Numbered from the stretch's first letter, positions 16,943 to 25,393 are shown. The stretch: 64,000 nucleotides of DNA from Nostoc sp. FACHB-892 (GCF_014698795.1 NZ_JACJTR010000016.1:106371-170370); one strand, 5' to 3'. Made by a program: numbers and translations. The notes: generated from the sequence alone by a model not told the origin.

Positions 16943-17407
16943 ATGGCAGTAAAGATAAAACTAATGGCTGATTATGGGTGCGATCCTTTATGGTGGGCAG
17001 ATGCTGATAAAGTTGGTAATATCGATCCAGCAAGACTGCCCCTCAGTCCAGAAACCATTAGCCATTTGAGAAAATGGGCATCTGTTTACAATGAAACATT
17101 AAATTGGCAAGATCCTGCTAACTCACCAGATTTGAGTGCAGAAGCTGAAGCGGCTTTTGAAGAACAAGGAATTAGTCTATGGAAACAACTGCAAACAGAA
17201 CTCGCTCCTAATTATCAAGTTGTTTATTTCAGTGAACCATTAGGCAAGGTTTTAACTCATCCTAGTGAATTAGAAGTTTTACGTCCTATTCAGCAACGAG
17301 CTAGTACAGCACCTAGAAAATTAATTGCGATCGCTGCATCAAAGAGAACCAAACTGAGGTTTTATACGCCGCGAAGGAAGCTGTCAGGACATAGTTTCAG
17401 AGCTTAA
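16943..17407 (+). CDS. Probable cognate immunity protein with altered C-terminus (154 aa)
   Basis: An acidic soluble protein: KIKLMADYGCDPLWWADADK, NIDPARLPLSPETISHLRKW and LWKQLQTELAPNYQVVYFSE. I recall similar small proteins encoded directly after toxin tips of the preceding type, so an immunity role is inferred from position (16 bases apart, same strand). The natural domain seems to end near residue 115-125. The final 20 or so residues (TKLRFYTPRRKLSGHSFRA) are encoded by the downstream chlB-tail copy read in a frame other than that of chlB. The original stop has therefore probably been lost and the protein extended. Confidence 0.6.
   Translation: MAVKIKLMADYGCDPLWWADADKVGNIDPARLPLSPETISHLRKWASVYNETLNWQDPANSPDLSAEAEAAFEEQGISLWKQLQTELAPNYQVVYFSEPLGKVLTHPSELEVLRPIQQRASTAPRKLIAIAASKRTKLRFYTPRRKLSGHSFRA
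17340..17407 (+). repeat. Direct repeat, copy 2 (chlB 3' end)
   Basis: It matches 16321-16387. Read in the chlB frame it encodes EVLYAAKEAV then a TAG stop. Several differences from copy 1 are synonymous (GTA/GTT, TTG/TTA, GTT/GTC). This suggests that it once belonged to a working chlB gene of a relative. Confidence 0.85.
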
Positions 17408-17522
17408 CAATATTAGCAATCAACTTCCAAGGTTGACTGCTGATATTGTTATGTGAGTACTTAACAGGTACACCCTTATCTAGTTCGCCAGGTTGCCAAT
17501 CATAAGGTTCATAGTTACCCAA
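17397..17522 (-). pseudogene. Protein fragment (about 40 codons) after the DUF2281 gene
   Basis: On the minus strand, in the same frame as the DUF2281 gene and after its stop, an open stretch reads NLGNYEPYDWQPGELDKGVP, then VKYSHNN, and stops at 17397. The residue choice looks protein-like. It has no start of its own and reaches into the chlB-tail repeat. It is probably a remnant of an older gene end cut by the insertion, or it was joined to DUF2281 before a stop arose. The family is not recognised. Confidence 0.35.
17408..17448 (+). terminator. Imperfect hairpin after the chlB-tail copy
   Basis: CAATATTAGCAATCAAC pairs with GTTGACTGCTGATATTG around a TTCCAAG loop. It may be the original chlB terminator left behind on the distal side of the insertion. 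The T-run is weak. Confidence 0.5.
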
Positions 17523-17525
17523 ATT

Positions 17526-17714
17526 TCATAAGTCAGTCTCTAGCCATCCCGCATCAGATTCTTCACTAACTATAGATAACTGAAATTTTTGCCGATTCTC
17601 TTTACTCCACTCTAAAAACTCAACAAAATCTAGAACTTCCTGCTGTGCATTTTTTGGGAGGTGTTCTAGTTTCTCTAAAATCTTGTCTTTGAGAGAATCC
17701 ATGTTTACAGCCAC
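17526..17714 (-). CDS. DUF2281 antitoxin-like protein (62 aa)
   Basis: A small protein of the DUF2281 family: MDSLKDKILEKLEHLPKNAQ then QEVLDFVEFLEWSKENRQ. These proteins resemble VapB-type antitoxins and often accompany PIN-domain toxins. No toxin gene follows; only the untranslatable fragment at 17397-17522 does. The start may be the ATG four codons inside (17702). It is probably an orphan. Confidence 0.7.
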   Translation of the reverse strand: MAVNMDSLKDKILEKLEHLPKNAQQEVLDFVEFLEWSKENRQKFQLSIVSEESDAGWLETDL

Positions 17715-17830
17715 GCTTTTGACTGAATAGTGTAACTTATAGCCCCTATCTTACAGAGTAGGCTTTTTTGCCAGCTTTGAATTAGGTATGACTTTACAAA
17801 TAATTTGAGCCACTTTCGTTACATTCTTCG

Positions 17831-18358
17831 CTATTTAATTTCTCTATGTGCAGTTCTGTTTATAGAATAGGTGCTTCCCCTAAAGCTCAATTTATAATTT
17901 ATTTGTGATGTAATTATTCCAGTCGATTGGGCATTAGGATCAGTGCAAACAAAATAAGTAGATCCCCTAAAGCTCAATTTATGGCTTACTAATGCTAGGG
18001 TTACTACATCTGGTTTGGTATTAAGGTCAGCACTATAGGAAGCCCCACGGTAGATTAACTTATAATCTGGTTCAGATTTGGGAATTGGCTGTTGCGGATA
18101 TTGTATTTCCCTGTTTACCACCTTGCTTGTGTAGTATTCATAGCTTGTACTAATAAGAATAATAATTAACAGTAGAAGTAAAATCTGCCAAGGAGCTAAT
18201 ATTAAACCCAAAATTAGGCTGATAGCTGCAAATACAGCTACTAAATGCGAAATTTCATTATTATTTTTTTTTAATAAAAAATAGCCAGTAATGAAACAAG
18301 CACACGGTATACTCAAAAAGTATAAAGCCATATTTCCTACATTGGGAACTAAAAGCAA
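17831..18358 (-). CDS. Membrane protein with DUF4278 repeats (175 aa)
   Basis: There are three hydrophobic segments (about 10-28, 38-54 and 56-74). A cytoplasmic or lumenal tail follows with three copies of the DUF4278 motif: YKLIYRGASY, HKLSFRGSTY and YKLSFRGSTY. DUF4278 repeats are short, mainly cyanobacterial and of unknown function. The last two units are nearly identical, a sign of internal duplication. The gene is transcribed away from the replication-protein gene, with about 560 bases of spacer between starts. Confidence 0.75.
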   Translation of the reverse strand: MLLVPNVGNMALYFLSIPCACFITGYFLLKKNNNEISHLVAVFAAISLILGLILAPWQILLLLLIIILISTSYEYYTSKVVNREIQYPQQPIPKSEPDYKLIYRGASYSADLNTKPDVVTLALVSHKLSFRGSTYFVCTDPNAQSTGIITSQINYKLSFRGSTYSINRTAHREIK

Positions 18359-18921
18359 AGGGTTTATAAGCAGATTGAACTTGTTTGGAAAGTTGTTGTC
18401 TATTTTACCTCCAATTAAAATTTGAAGTTACCGTGCTACTTGAGTAAAAGTGTTACGTCAAGGTATCTGTATTAGTCTTGTTTGCGAAAGAAAAATTAAC
18501 AGCTAAGGCTATCTCAAACCTTTGTTAGCCAACTTTGGAGTGAGGTTTTTATCTTGATTCATCAGAGATGCCACACCCCAAACATGAGGCGTGGTAACAG
18601 GTAAATGCTCAGTGTGAAATTTTTGCTCAAGTTGATGAAGATGTTACCCTATAGCGATCGCTGCTGCAACCCCTCTAGCGATCGCACTCCTTAACGCAGA
18701 AATTTACTGATAAATAAAAATTAATAGCGAACAAATATCACAATACAAAATTATTACTTCGGGGATCTAATAGGCAGAATAACCTACTGGAGTCCGAACC
18801 GATGTATCTCCCATTACGAAGTAAAAAAAAGCTCATAAAACCCTCGCAATCTCCCTTATAGAAAAAAAACAGATGCGTGCTAATCTTTTAATCTCATCGT
18901 CTTCTCTTCGGGTCTTTCCCT
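18359..18921. other. Intergenic region upstream of the replication gene, 563 bases
   Basis: It contains two HIP1 sites (18656-18683), a structured element at 18754-18824 and a start-codon hairpin at 18870-18930. I see no iteron array; a replication origin would be expected here if the locus were a plasmid. No ORF is convincing. Confidence 0.5.
18754..18824 (+). ncRNA. Candidate structured RNA leader upstream of CyRepA1
   Basis: The outer arms TTACTTCG and CGAAGTAA (8 bp) enclose a second stem, GGGGAT with ATCTCCC (one bulge), and a TAGG/CCTA hairpin. This is the nested shape of a folded RNA rather than a simple palindrome. It lies about 100 bases before the replication-protein start. It could be a regulatory leader, an antisense target or an origin element; I cannot name a family. 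Confidence 0.35.
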
Positions 18922-18930
18922 ATGCATCTG
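18870..18930 (+). promoter_or_regulatory. Inverted repeat covering the CyRepA1 start codon
   Basis: CAGATGC at 18870-18876 is complementary to GCATCTG at 18924-18930. The second arm starts at the G of the ATG. In the mRNA this pairing would hide the initiation region, a usual means of limiting Rep protein synthesis in plasmids. Confidence 0.4.
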
Positions 18931-21900
18931 CACTATTTACACCCCCAACACCTTGAAGAATTAGTCAAGAGTAGTGGTATAGACTTACACCTAGTGCAAC
19001 TCAATTTTAGGTCACTCCAAGGCGTAACAGCTTATGAGTACCTATTGATTTCTGAGCTACTCCCCCGCACCAATACAGGAATGGTGAAAGCTGGATGGTT
19101 GCAGCGTTATGCTCATATTACTGAAGGGGGTTGGTGGTGTTCGGGACTAGACCCTTTGAATAATTGGCAAATGATGGAATGGGGATGCTTTAAACCAAAC
19201 CAACCCCGGCAGAATCACAATGCTAAGTCCATCAAATACGAGCATCCCCCTAGCACGCCAACGCGGGTATTTTGTTTGCGCGTAACGCTGCAAGTCTGGC
19301 AGCAAGTCGCCGCACGTTACAATCTGGTCATGCCTGAAGATATCACCATTACTTCTGATGGTGAAGCTAAAGGCTTTTGGCAATGGGTGATGCAACATAA
19401 CATTCCCCTGATTCTCTGCGAGGGTGTGAAAAAAGCAGCCACACTTTTAACGCAAGGATATGTAGCTATTGCCATTCCCGGAATTACTAGTGGTTATCGG
19501 GTTGTTAAAGATGAATTTGGCAAAATTACTCGTCGTCAGCTAGTTCCTGATTTAGCAGCGTTTGCAATCACAAAGCGTAGTTTTTATATTTGCTTTGATT
19601 TTGAAACTCAACCTAAAACAATTGCTGCTGTAAATAATGCTATTTCTCAACTTGGTTGTTTATTCCAGCAAAAAAATTGCACTGTTAAAGTCATCGAACT
19701 TCCAGGAATCGAAAAAGGAGTTGATGAGTTTATCGTTGCGAAAGGTGCAACTAGTTTTGATAAAGTTTATCGCCAAAGTGTTGATTTAGAAATTTATTTA
19801 GCTCAAACCAAACCCCACACTGAGTTAACTATTCCTGCGGCTCTCACATTGAATCGCCCTTATATAAGTGAAATACCTTTCCCCACTTCTGGATTAGTAG
19901 GAGTCAAATCAGCAAAAGGAACAGGTAAAACCACAGCACTGCAAGCTGTTGTTCAGCAAGCAAAAATTAGAAATCAACCCGTTTTATTAATTACTCATAG
20001 AATCTTACTAGGAAGATTTTTGTGTGAGAAAATTGGTATTCAATGGGGAACACATAAAGAAAATGCAAATAAAGGGATTAATAAACCACTTACCCCTGCT
20101 CCTCCCATTCTCCGCTCACTCTCTCCTCAGCAATCTCTTGGATTGTGTGTTGATTCTATTTGGAAACTTAACCCGGAAAATTGGCGGGGAGCAATAGTAA
20201 TTCTGGATGAAGTAGAGCAGTCTTTGTGGCATCTATTAAATAGTAATACTTGTAAACATAAGCGTGTAAAGATATTAAAGTTATTCCAGCAACTAATTTC
20301 CACAGTTTTAACAACTGGGGGGTTAGTAATTGCCCAAGATGCTGATTTATCAGATGTATCACTTGAATATTTACAGGGATTAGCAGGAATTAAATTAACA
20401 CCCTGGGTAGTTCTCAACCAGTGGAAACCTCAGCATGGTTGGGACGTAACTTTTTATGATTCGCCGAATCCAACACCGCTAATTCACCAACTGGAATTGG
20501 ATTTACTTGCTGGACGTAAATGTTATGTTACTACCGATAGTCGCGCTGGGCGTTACAGTTGTGAAACAATTGAACGTTATCTCAAAGAACGCTTACAAAA
20601 GTTACGAAGGCAATTTCCCAAAACTTTGGTAGTTAGTAGCCACACTACAAACACACCTGGCCACGAAGCGGTTGATTTTATCACAGCAATCAATCAAAAA
20701 ATCTCTGAATATGACGGCGTTTTTGTTACTCCTAGTCTTGGTACAGGAATTAGTATTGATGTCCAACATTTCGACCGAGTTTATGGCATTTTTCAAGGGG
20801 TAATTCCTGACTCGGAAGCAAGACAAGCATTAGCAAGAGTGCGGGATGATGTGCCGCGTGTTGTCTGGTGCGCTAAACGAGGTATTGGCTTAATTGGTAG
20901 TGGTAGTACAAATTATCGCTTGCTATCTGATTGGTATCAAGAAAATCAAAAAGAAAACTTAGCTTTGCTTAGTCCACTCCATAAAATAGATGTGGATTTA
21001 CCTTTAGTTCATGACCCGATTCATTTGCGAACTTGGGCTAAGTTATCTGCACGGGTAAATGCCTCTATACGCCTCTACCGTCAATCGATGCAAGATGGTT
21101 TGACTGCTGATGGGCATCAAATTCAGATGCGGAGTAATGCTGTTCACAATAATATTATTCGAGATTTACGCCTTGCGTTTTTGGCAACTGACGCTGATGA
21201 TTTAGCTACCCGCAGAAGATTAATTTTAGAAATTGTCAAAGTTCAAAAAGATTGGGCGCAAAGTCGTCAAAAAGCTAAAGAAATTAAGCGTAAAATTAAA
21301 GATATTAAGCAGCAAAATCAACTCTCAGTAGCAACTGCTGTGGCTAATGCTAAAGATATTGATTATGTAGAATATGAGCAGCTATTAGTGAAGCATTCCC
21401 TGACTGATGGAGAACGTAACCAAATCAATAAGTATGTTCTCAGGCAAAGGTATGGTATAGAAGTTACTCCTTGGCTGAAATTGCAGGATGAACAAGGATA
21501 TTATCGTCAACTGTTAATTCATTATTATCTAACTCACGAAAGCGAGTATTTTCACGTCAGAGATCAGCAAGAATGGCATCAGCAATTGTCTTGGGGTGAA
21601 GGGAAAGTTTTTCTCCCGGATTTAAAAACTTACACGCTCAAGGTTGAGGCGATGAGAGCTTTGGGAATGCTTCAGTTTCTTGAACCAGAACGAGAATTTA
21701 CTGAAGTTAATCCAGATTTGATATTGCTGAAAAATATTGTTTTTCAGCACAGTAAGCATATTAAAAGAGCGCTGGGTATTAACTTAGTCGGGGAGAAAGA
21801 GCAGGTTTCAGCAATAAAAATACTCAGCCGACTACTAAATTTGTTGGGCTTGAAACTAAAGCGAGTAAATGAGGTTTATCAAATTGATCTAGAAACGCTT

Positions 21901-22068
21901 TATGATGGCAGAGAGAAAATATTTGCAGTTTGGCATCAACGGGATGAGTTGATGTTGGCTCATGTTAAGAGTGTTGGCTATGAGTTGCCTGAGTATTCTT
22001 CAGACTGGAAGCTTGAAATTGTACAACCAAAGGTTTATGCCGCAGCAGCCAATATCCTTGATAGCTAA
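18922..22068 (+). CDS. Plasmid replication protein, CyRepA1-type primase-helicase (1048 aa)
   Basis: This large protein matches the CyRepA1 family of cyanobacterial plasmid replication proteins. The N-terminal third is a DUF3854/Toprim-like domain (IPLILCEGVKKAATLLTQGY near 160-180; FYICFDFE near 225). A helicase part follows: Walker A in SAKGTGKTTAL (GTGKT at 333-337), Walker B ILDEVEQSLWH (Asp429) and a GTGISIDVQHFDRVYGIF motif. The C-terminal 300 residues are charged and helical. Expected activity is priming and unwinding at a plasmid origin. No parA, mobilisation or recombinase gene is adjacent. The locus is therefore either a lone chromosomal copy or an integrated plasmid remnant. Confidence 0.8.
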   Translation: MHLHYLHPQHLEELVKSSGIDLHLVQLNFRSLQGVTAYEYLLISELLPRTNTGMVKAGWLQRYAHITEGGWWCSGLDPLNNWQMMEWGCFKPNQPRQNHNAKSIKYEHPPSTPTRVFCLRVTLQVWQQVAARYNLVMPEDITITSDGEAKGFWQWVMQHNIPLILCEGVKKAATLLTQGYVAIAIPGITSGYRVVKDEFGKITRRQLVPDLAAFAITKRSFYICFDFETQPKTIAAVNNAISQLGCLFQQKNCTVKVIELPGIEKGVDEFIVAKGATSFDKVYRQSVDLEIYLAQTKPHTELTIPAALTLNRPYISEIPFPTSGLVGVKSAKGTGKTTALQAVVQQAKIRNQPVLLITHRILLGRFLCEKIGIQWGTHKENANKGINKPLTPAPPILRSLSPQQSLGLCVDSIWKLNPENWRGAIVILDEVEQSLWHLLNSNTCKHKRVKILKLFQQLISTVLTTGGLVIAQDADLSDVSLEYLQGLAGIKLTPWVVLNQWKPQHGWDVTFYDSPNPTPLIHQLELDLLAGRKCYVTTDSRAGRYSCETIERYLKERLQKLRRQFPKTLVVSSHTTNTPGHEAVDFITAINQKISEYDGVFVTPSLGTGISIDVQHFDRVYGIFQGVIPDSEARQALARVRDDVPRVVWCAKRGIGLIGSGSTNYRLLSDWYQENQKENLALLSPLHKIDVDLPLVHDPIHLRTWAKLSARVNASIRLYRQSMQDGLTADGHQIQMRSNAVHNNIIRDLRLAFLATDADDLATRRRLILEIVKVQKDWAQSRQKAKEIKRKIKDIKQQNQLSVATAVANAKDIDYVEYEQLLVKHSLTDGERNQINKYVLRQRYGIEVTPWLKLQDEQGYYRQLLIHYYLTHESEYFHVRDQQEWHQQLSWGEGKVFLPDLKTYTLKVEAMRALGMLQFLEPEREFTEVNPDLILLKNIVFQHSKHIKRALGINLVGEKEQVSAIKILSRLLNLLGLKLKRVNEVYQIDLETLYDGREKIFAVWHQRDELMLAHVKSVGYELPEYSSDWKLEIVQPKVYAAAANILDS

Positions 22069-22131
22069 TATAAAGCGAAACGGCGTGTCTAAAAAATAGC
22101 CAAAAATTTAGTCATATAATTAGCCCAATTT

Positions 22132-22416
22132 CTACTTTGGCTTCACCCGCGCCTGCTTTACCATTGCAATTAAAGTTTGATGGGCATCTTCCGCATCTGC
22201 TAAAAGATGATCAAACTGAATGCGAACTGGTATAGCTTCCCCATTCACTTGGGCTGTTAAATCCATGCCCTGTGAATCAATTGACAGCATTTGTGCTGCC
22301 CTCGCATCTGTTATACCACCAAAAGCCTTAGCATAAAGAACTATGGCATCAGCATGATCATCATTCATGTGCTTACAGATGCGCGAACTAATATCAGCAG
22401 AAAAAGCTTTAGACAT
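22132..22416 (-). CDS. DUF2470 domain protein (94 aa)
   Basis: A single DUF2470 domain: ICKHMNDDHADAIVLYAKAF, MLSIDSQGMDL and VRIQFDHLLADAEDAHQTL. In larger proteins this domain follows a pyridoxamine-oxidase-like haem-binding fold, and plant members affect haem and chlorophyll metabolism. Here it stands alone in a size common in cyanobacteria. The ATG at 22416 (MSKAF) is preferred over an in-frame ATG 30 bases upstream because homologues begin close to the domain. The function is not established. Confidence 0.8.
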   Translation of the reverse strand: MSKAFSADISSRICKHMNDDHADAIVLYAKAFGGITDARAAQMLSIDSQGMDLTAQVNGEAIPVRIQFDHLLADAEDAHQTLIAMVKQARVKPK

Positions 22417-22669
22417 TATTGAGATAGAAAATGAACGATACAGCAACAGCTTAAATTTTAAGCTAACTACGCGAATGAAATTTGCTGATTTTCTTTCTTA
22501 GCACTCAAGATCCTGGACTTTACCTGATTGCTATCACAAATTAATTTTATTTATGAGAGAATAATTAAATTAAAATAAAACTTATTCAGTATTTTTACCT
22601 TCCATTACGGAAACCAGACAGCTTAAACTGTAGCAGAAGTATTAGCCAAACTATTGAAGCTAAGAGACA

Positions 22670-23425
22670 ATGAGCGAAATTAGCCCCAGACGAATTGTAA
22701 TTGGGGATGTGCATGGCCACTATGAAGGTTTGATGACATTGCTGGAGGCGATCGCCCCCGCATCAGACGATCAAATCTATTTTCTGGGAGACTTAATTGA
22801 TCGCGGTCCTCATAGCTCACAAGTAGTTAATTTTGTCAAGCGGCATAACTACTCATGTTTGCTGGGAAATCATGAGCAGATGTTATTAAACATTCTGACC
22901 AATGAAAGAACTTCCTCGCCGACCATGCAAGCATGGCTGTACAGTGGGGGGCAAGCTACCGTAGCCAGTTACCATGAAGCTTCAATCCCTGATGATCATC
23001 TGGATTGGTTCAAGAGTTTGCCTACATATCTCGACTTGGGGGATATTTGGTTAACTCATGCTGGTGTTGACCCTTCCAAGTTGGTGACAGAACAAACTGC
23101 CGATCAACTTTGCTGGATACGAGAGGAATTTCATAGCATTGAAAAACCCTACTTTCCAGATAAGCTTATTATCATCGGTCACACCATTACCTTTACTTTG
23201 CCGGGTGTTTCTCCTGGCAAACTAGCACAAGGGCAGGGATGGCTAGATATAGATACTGGCGCTTATCATCCCCGGAGTGGCTGGTTGACTGGATTGGATG
23301 TCACGAATAACCTGGTTTATCAAGTTAACATCTTTAAAAACTATCTCCGTACTATGCCCTTAGAAGATGCAGTGATCAGAGTCGATCCAGCCAAAATCAA
23401 AGTCGATCGCCGCAATAAGAATTAA
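22670..23425 (+). CDS. PPP-family serine/threonine protein phosphatase (251 aa)
   Basis: A metallophosphoesterase of the PPP type with all three signature motifs: GDVHG (IVIGDVHGHYEGL), GDLIDRG (FLGDLIDRGPHS) and GNHEQM. A later THAGVDPS and IIGHTITF supply the remaining metal ligands. The bacterial PrpA/lambda-phosphatase type acts on phosphoproteins; diadenosine tetraphosphatase is a closely related alternative. The protein is cytoplasmic and the gene monocistronic. Confidence 0.85.
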   Translation: MSEISPRRIVIGDVHGHYEGLMTLLEAIAPASDDQIYFLGDLIDRGPHSSQVVNFVKRHNYSCLLGNHEQMLLNILTNERTSSPTMQAWLYSGGQATVASYHEASIPDDHLDWFKSLPTYLDLGDIWLTHAGVDPSKLVTEQTADQLCWIREEFHSIEKPYFPDKLIIIGHTITFTLPGVSPGKLAQGQGWLDIDTGAYHPRSGWLTGLDVTNNLVYQVNIFKNYLRTMPLEDAVIRVDPAKIKVDRRNKN

Positions 23426-23527
23426 GCAATATTCGAGATCAATGGGGAGGTGGGGAAGATGAGGAGGATGAGGGGGATGAGGGAGACAAGGGGAATAACC
23501 AATGCCCAATGCCCGATGCCTAATACC

Positions 23528-24391
23528 TCAAGACCTTACTAATGGTCGAATATTAGCTTTATAACTAGCATTATCCAAGCCATAATTTCCCTTACTAGGT
23601 TGAGAGTTAATTGCACGTCTGAGGCCATCAATGCGATCGCTAGTTCCGGGGTGCGTACTCAAAAATGTCGGAGTAGAACCACCCTTTTTCAGTAGCTTTT
23701 GCATGAAAGTAACCATTCCAGACTGGGCATAACCAGCGCGTGTCAAAGTTCGTAGTCCTCTTTGATCGGCATCAAATTCATCTTGACGACTGCGGGGACG
23801 ATTCAAGGCAAGGTCTACACCAATGCCCACGGCTATATTACGATCTAAACCAGTTGCTGTTGCTAAACCACTAGCGATCGCTCTTTGCCGCATCTGTTTA
23901 ACCAAGTGTTTCCCGCCAATGTGACCAATTTCATGGGCAATTACACTTGCGAGTTCCGCTTCATTATCTGCGGCTTTCAGCAAACCTGTGTGGACATATA
24001 CATAACCTCCTAAAGTCGCAAAGGCATTAATAGCATCATCATCAACTACTTGGAAGGTAAAGGGAAGCTTGGGGCGATCGCTATTAGCTGCTAAACGCCG
24101 ACCAATTTCTTCGACATAGCGATTAACTTCAGAATTCCGGTAAAGTTTGACTTGACCTCCCACTATTTGTTGATTAATCTGCTTACCAATATCAGTTTCC
24201 TGGCGATCGGATATATTAGAAAGCTGAAGTACCTGGACTCCCTGCAATATAAGAGGCAAGAAGTCTAAAGTTCTTCCAGGCAGGGGTGTACTCAGGCACA
24301 GACTCAGGGCGACTACCACCGAAATTAGGGGATAAAACCAGCGACGCCGCCACGCACGGTAATTCGCAACAAAACTTTTCCAATTGAACAT
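23528..24391 (-). CDS. M48 family zinc metalloprotease, exported (287 aa)
   Basis: An N-terminal hydrophobic segment (WFYPLISVVVALSLCLS, about 18-34) is followed by an M48 peptidase domain. The zinc motif is HEIGH (SVIAHEIGHIGGKHL), with the third ligand Glu in DEFDADQRGL. Upstream, NAFATLGGYVYVHTGLL is the usual substrate-groove segment. The protein resembles the periplasmic BepA/YfgC and LoiP type, which checks envelope proteins. The C-terminal STHPGTSDRI motif is also typical. It is exported and possibly membrane-tethered. Confidence 0.88.
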   Translation of the reverse strand: MFNWKSFVANYRAWRRRWFYPLISVVVALSLCLSTPLPGRTLDFLPLILQGVQVLQLSNISDRQETDIGKQINQQIVGGQVKLYRNSEVNRYVEEIGRRLAANSDRPKLPFTFQVVDDDAINAFATLGGYVYVHTGLLKAADNEAELASVIAHEIGHIGGKHLVKQMRQRAIASGLATATGLDRNIAVGIGVDLALNRPRSRQDEFDADQRGLRTLTRAGYAQSGMVTFMQKLLKKGGSTPTFLSTHPGTSDRIDGLRRAINSQPSKGNYGLDNASYKANIRPLVRS

Positions 24392-24769
24392 AATACACTC
24401 TGAAGATTCTTTCGGGAGAACATAAAATTATGGGACAAATTATGAGACGGATTTAGAGTATTCTAAGTTGCATTCTTAACTCAAGACGAAAGGAGTTGTA
24501 ATACAGATAATGTTTACGCAAATCTACCGTATTTCGGAGAGTAAAAGATTCCCTCTACAGATAGGCTGAAACACTAGATATTACTTTCTGGGTGTGTCAG
24601 TCTTAACGGGCAAAAATTTAAGCTTTAGCTGCCGCACTAACACGTGAAATGTCCCATAACCGCAACACCAAGCCGCTTTAAGTTATTACCAAATAGGTAA
24701 AATTGCCGTTCCCATCGAAAACCTTCTTGCTACAATCAATTACTTCGCTATTACCTCGGAAAAGTTTTT
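24392..24769. other. Intergenic region, 378 bases
   Basis: It separates the divergent M48 and DUF4330 genes and must hold both promoters. I recognise no RNA gene or repeat in it. Confidence 0.5.
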
Positions 24770-25303
24770 ATGGCTATTTTAGATTCAAAAGGTCGCTTGT
24801 TCGGCAAAATCAACCTCTTAGATTTAGGTGCTGCCCTAGTAATTCTGCTAGTTATATTTGGCATCTTTGTCTTTCCTGGCACTTCTGGTTCTGTTGCCCA
24901 AATAGGTTCAAAAACAGTACCCATAGAAGTAGACTTATTAGTTCGTGGTTTGAATGTCCGTGACCCTGAACAATTATTTGACAAGGGCTTAAAAAAAGGT
25001 GGGAAAACTAATGTGATTATCCGCAATCAACCCCACGGGCAGATTGAGATTAAATCCATTCAACAACTACCTAGAACAGTCAATGTTTTCCAGCCTGATG
25101 GCAGTGTTAAAGAATTACCAGATCCAAAAACCAACAATTTTAGTACAGATTTGCTTTTGACTTTAGATGGCAAAGCCCAGGTAACTGAAAATGGCCCAGT
25201 TCTGGGTAACAGTAAAATTAAAATTGGAATGCCATTTGAGTTGGAAGGCTTTAACTACAACTTCAATGCAACTGTTATTGATATTCGATTAAAAGACAAA
25301 TAG
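24770..25303 (+). CDS. DUF4330 domain protein, membrane-anchored (177 aa)
   Basis: A DUF4330 protein. It begins MAILDSKGRLFGKINLLDLG, followed by one membrane helix (AALVILLVIFGIFVF, 21-35) and a soluble beta-rich domain (VPIEVDLLVRGLNVRDPEQL ... IKIGMPFELEGFNYNFNATV). The family is common in cyanobacteria and some Firmicutes and has no known function. Outer-face location is inferred from the helix. It is convergent with the metal-binding lipoprotein gene, with a shared bidirectional terminator between them. Confidence 0.85.
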   Translation: MAILDSKGRLFGKINLLDLGAALVILLVIFGIFVFPGTSGSVAQIGSKTVPIEVDLLVRGLNVRDPEQLFDKGLKKGGKTNVIIRNQPHGQIEIKSIQQLPRTVNVFQPDGSVKELPDPKTNNFSTDLLLTLDGKAQVTENGPVLGNSKIKIGMPFELEGFNYNFNATVIDIRLKDK

Positions 25304-25331
25304 CACTCTAATTTTAGTCTTCAAAAATGGG

Positions 25332-25376
25332 CTGATAAACCGAATTTTCTCTAATCTAAAAAACTCGGTTTATCAG
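25332..25376. terminator. Bidirectional hairpin terminator
   Basis: CTGATAAACCGA pairs perfectly with TCGGTTTATCAG around a 21-base loop. It lies between two convergent genes and has A/T-rich flanks on both sides. Confidence 0.75.
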
Positions 25377-25393
25377 ATTAATTGAAAATATAA

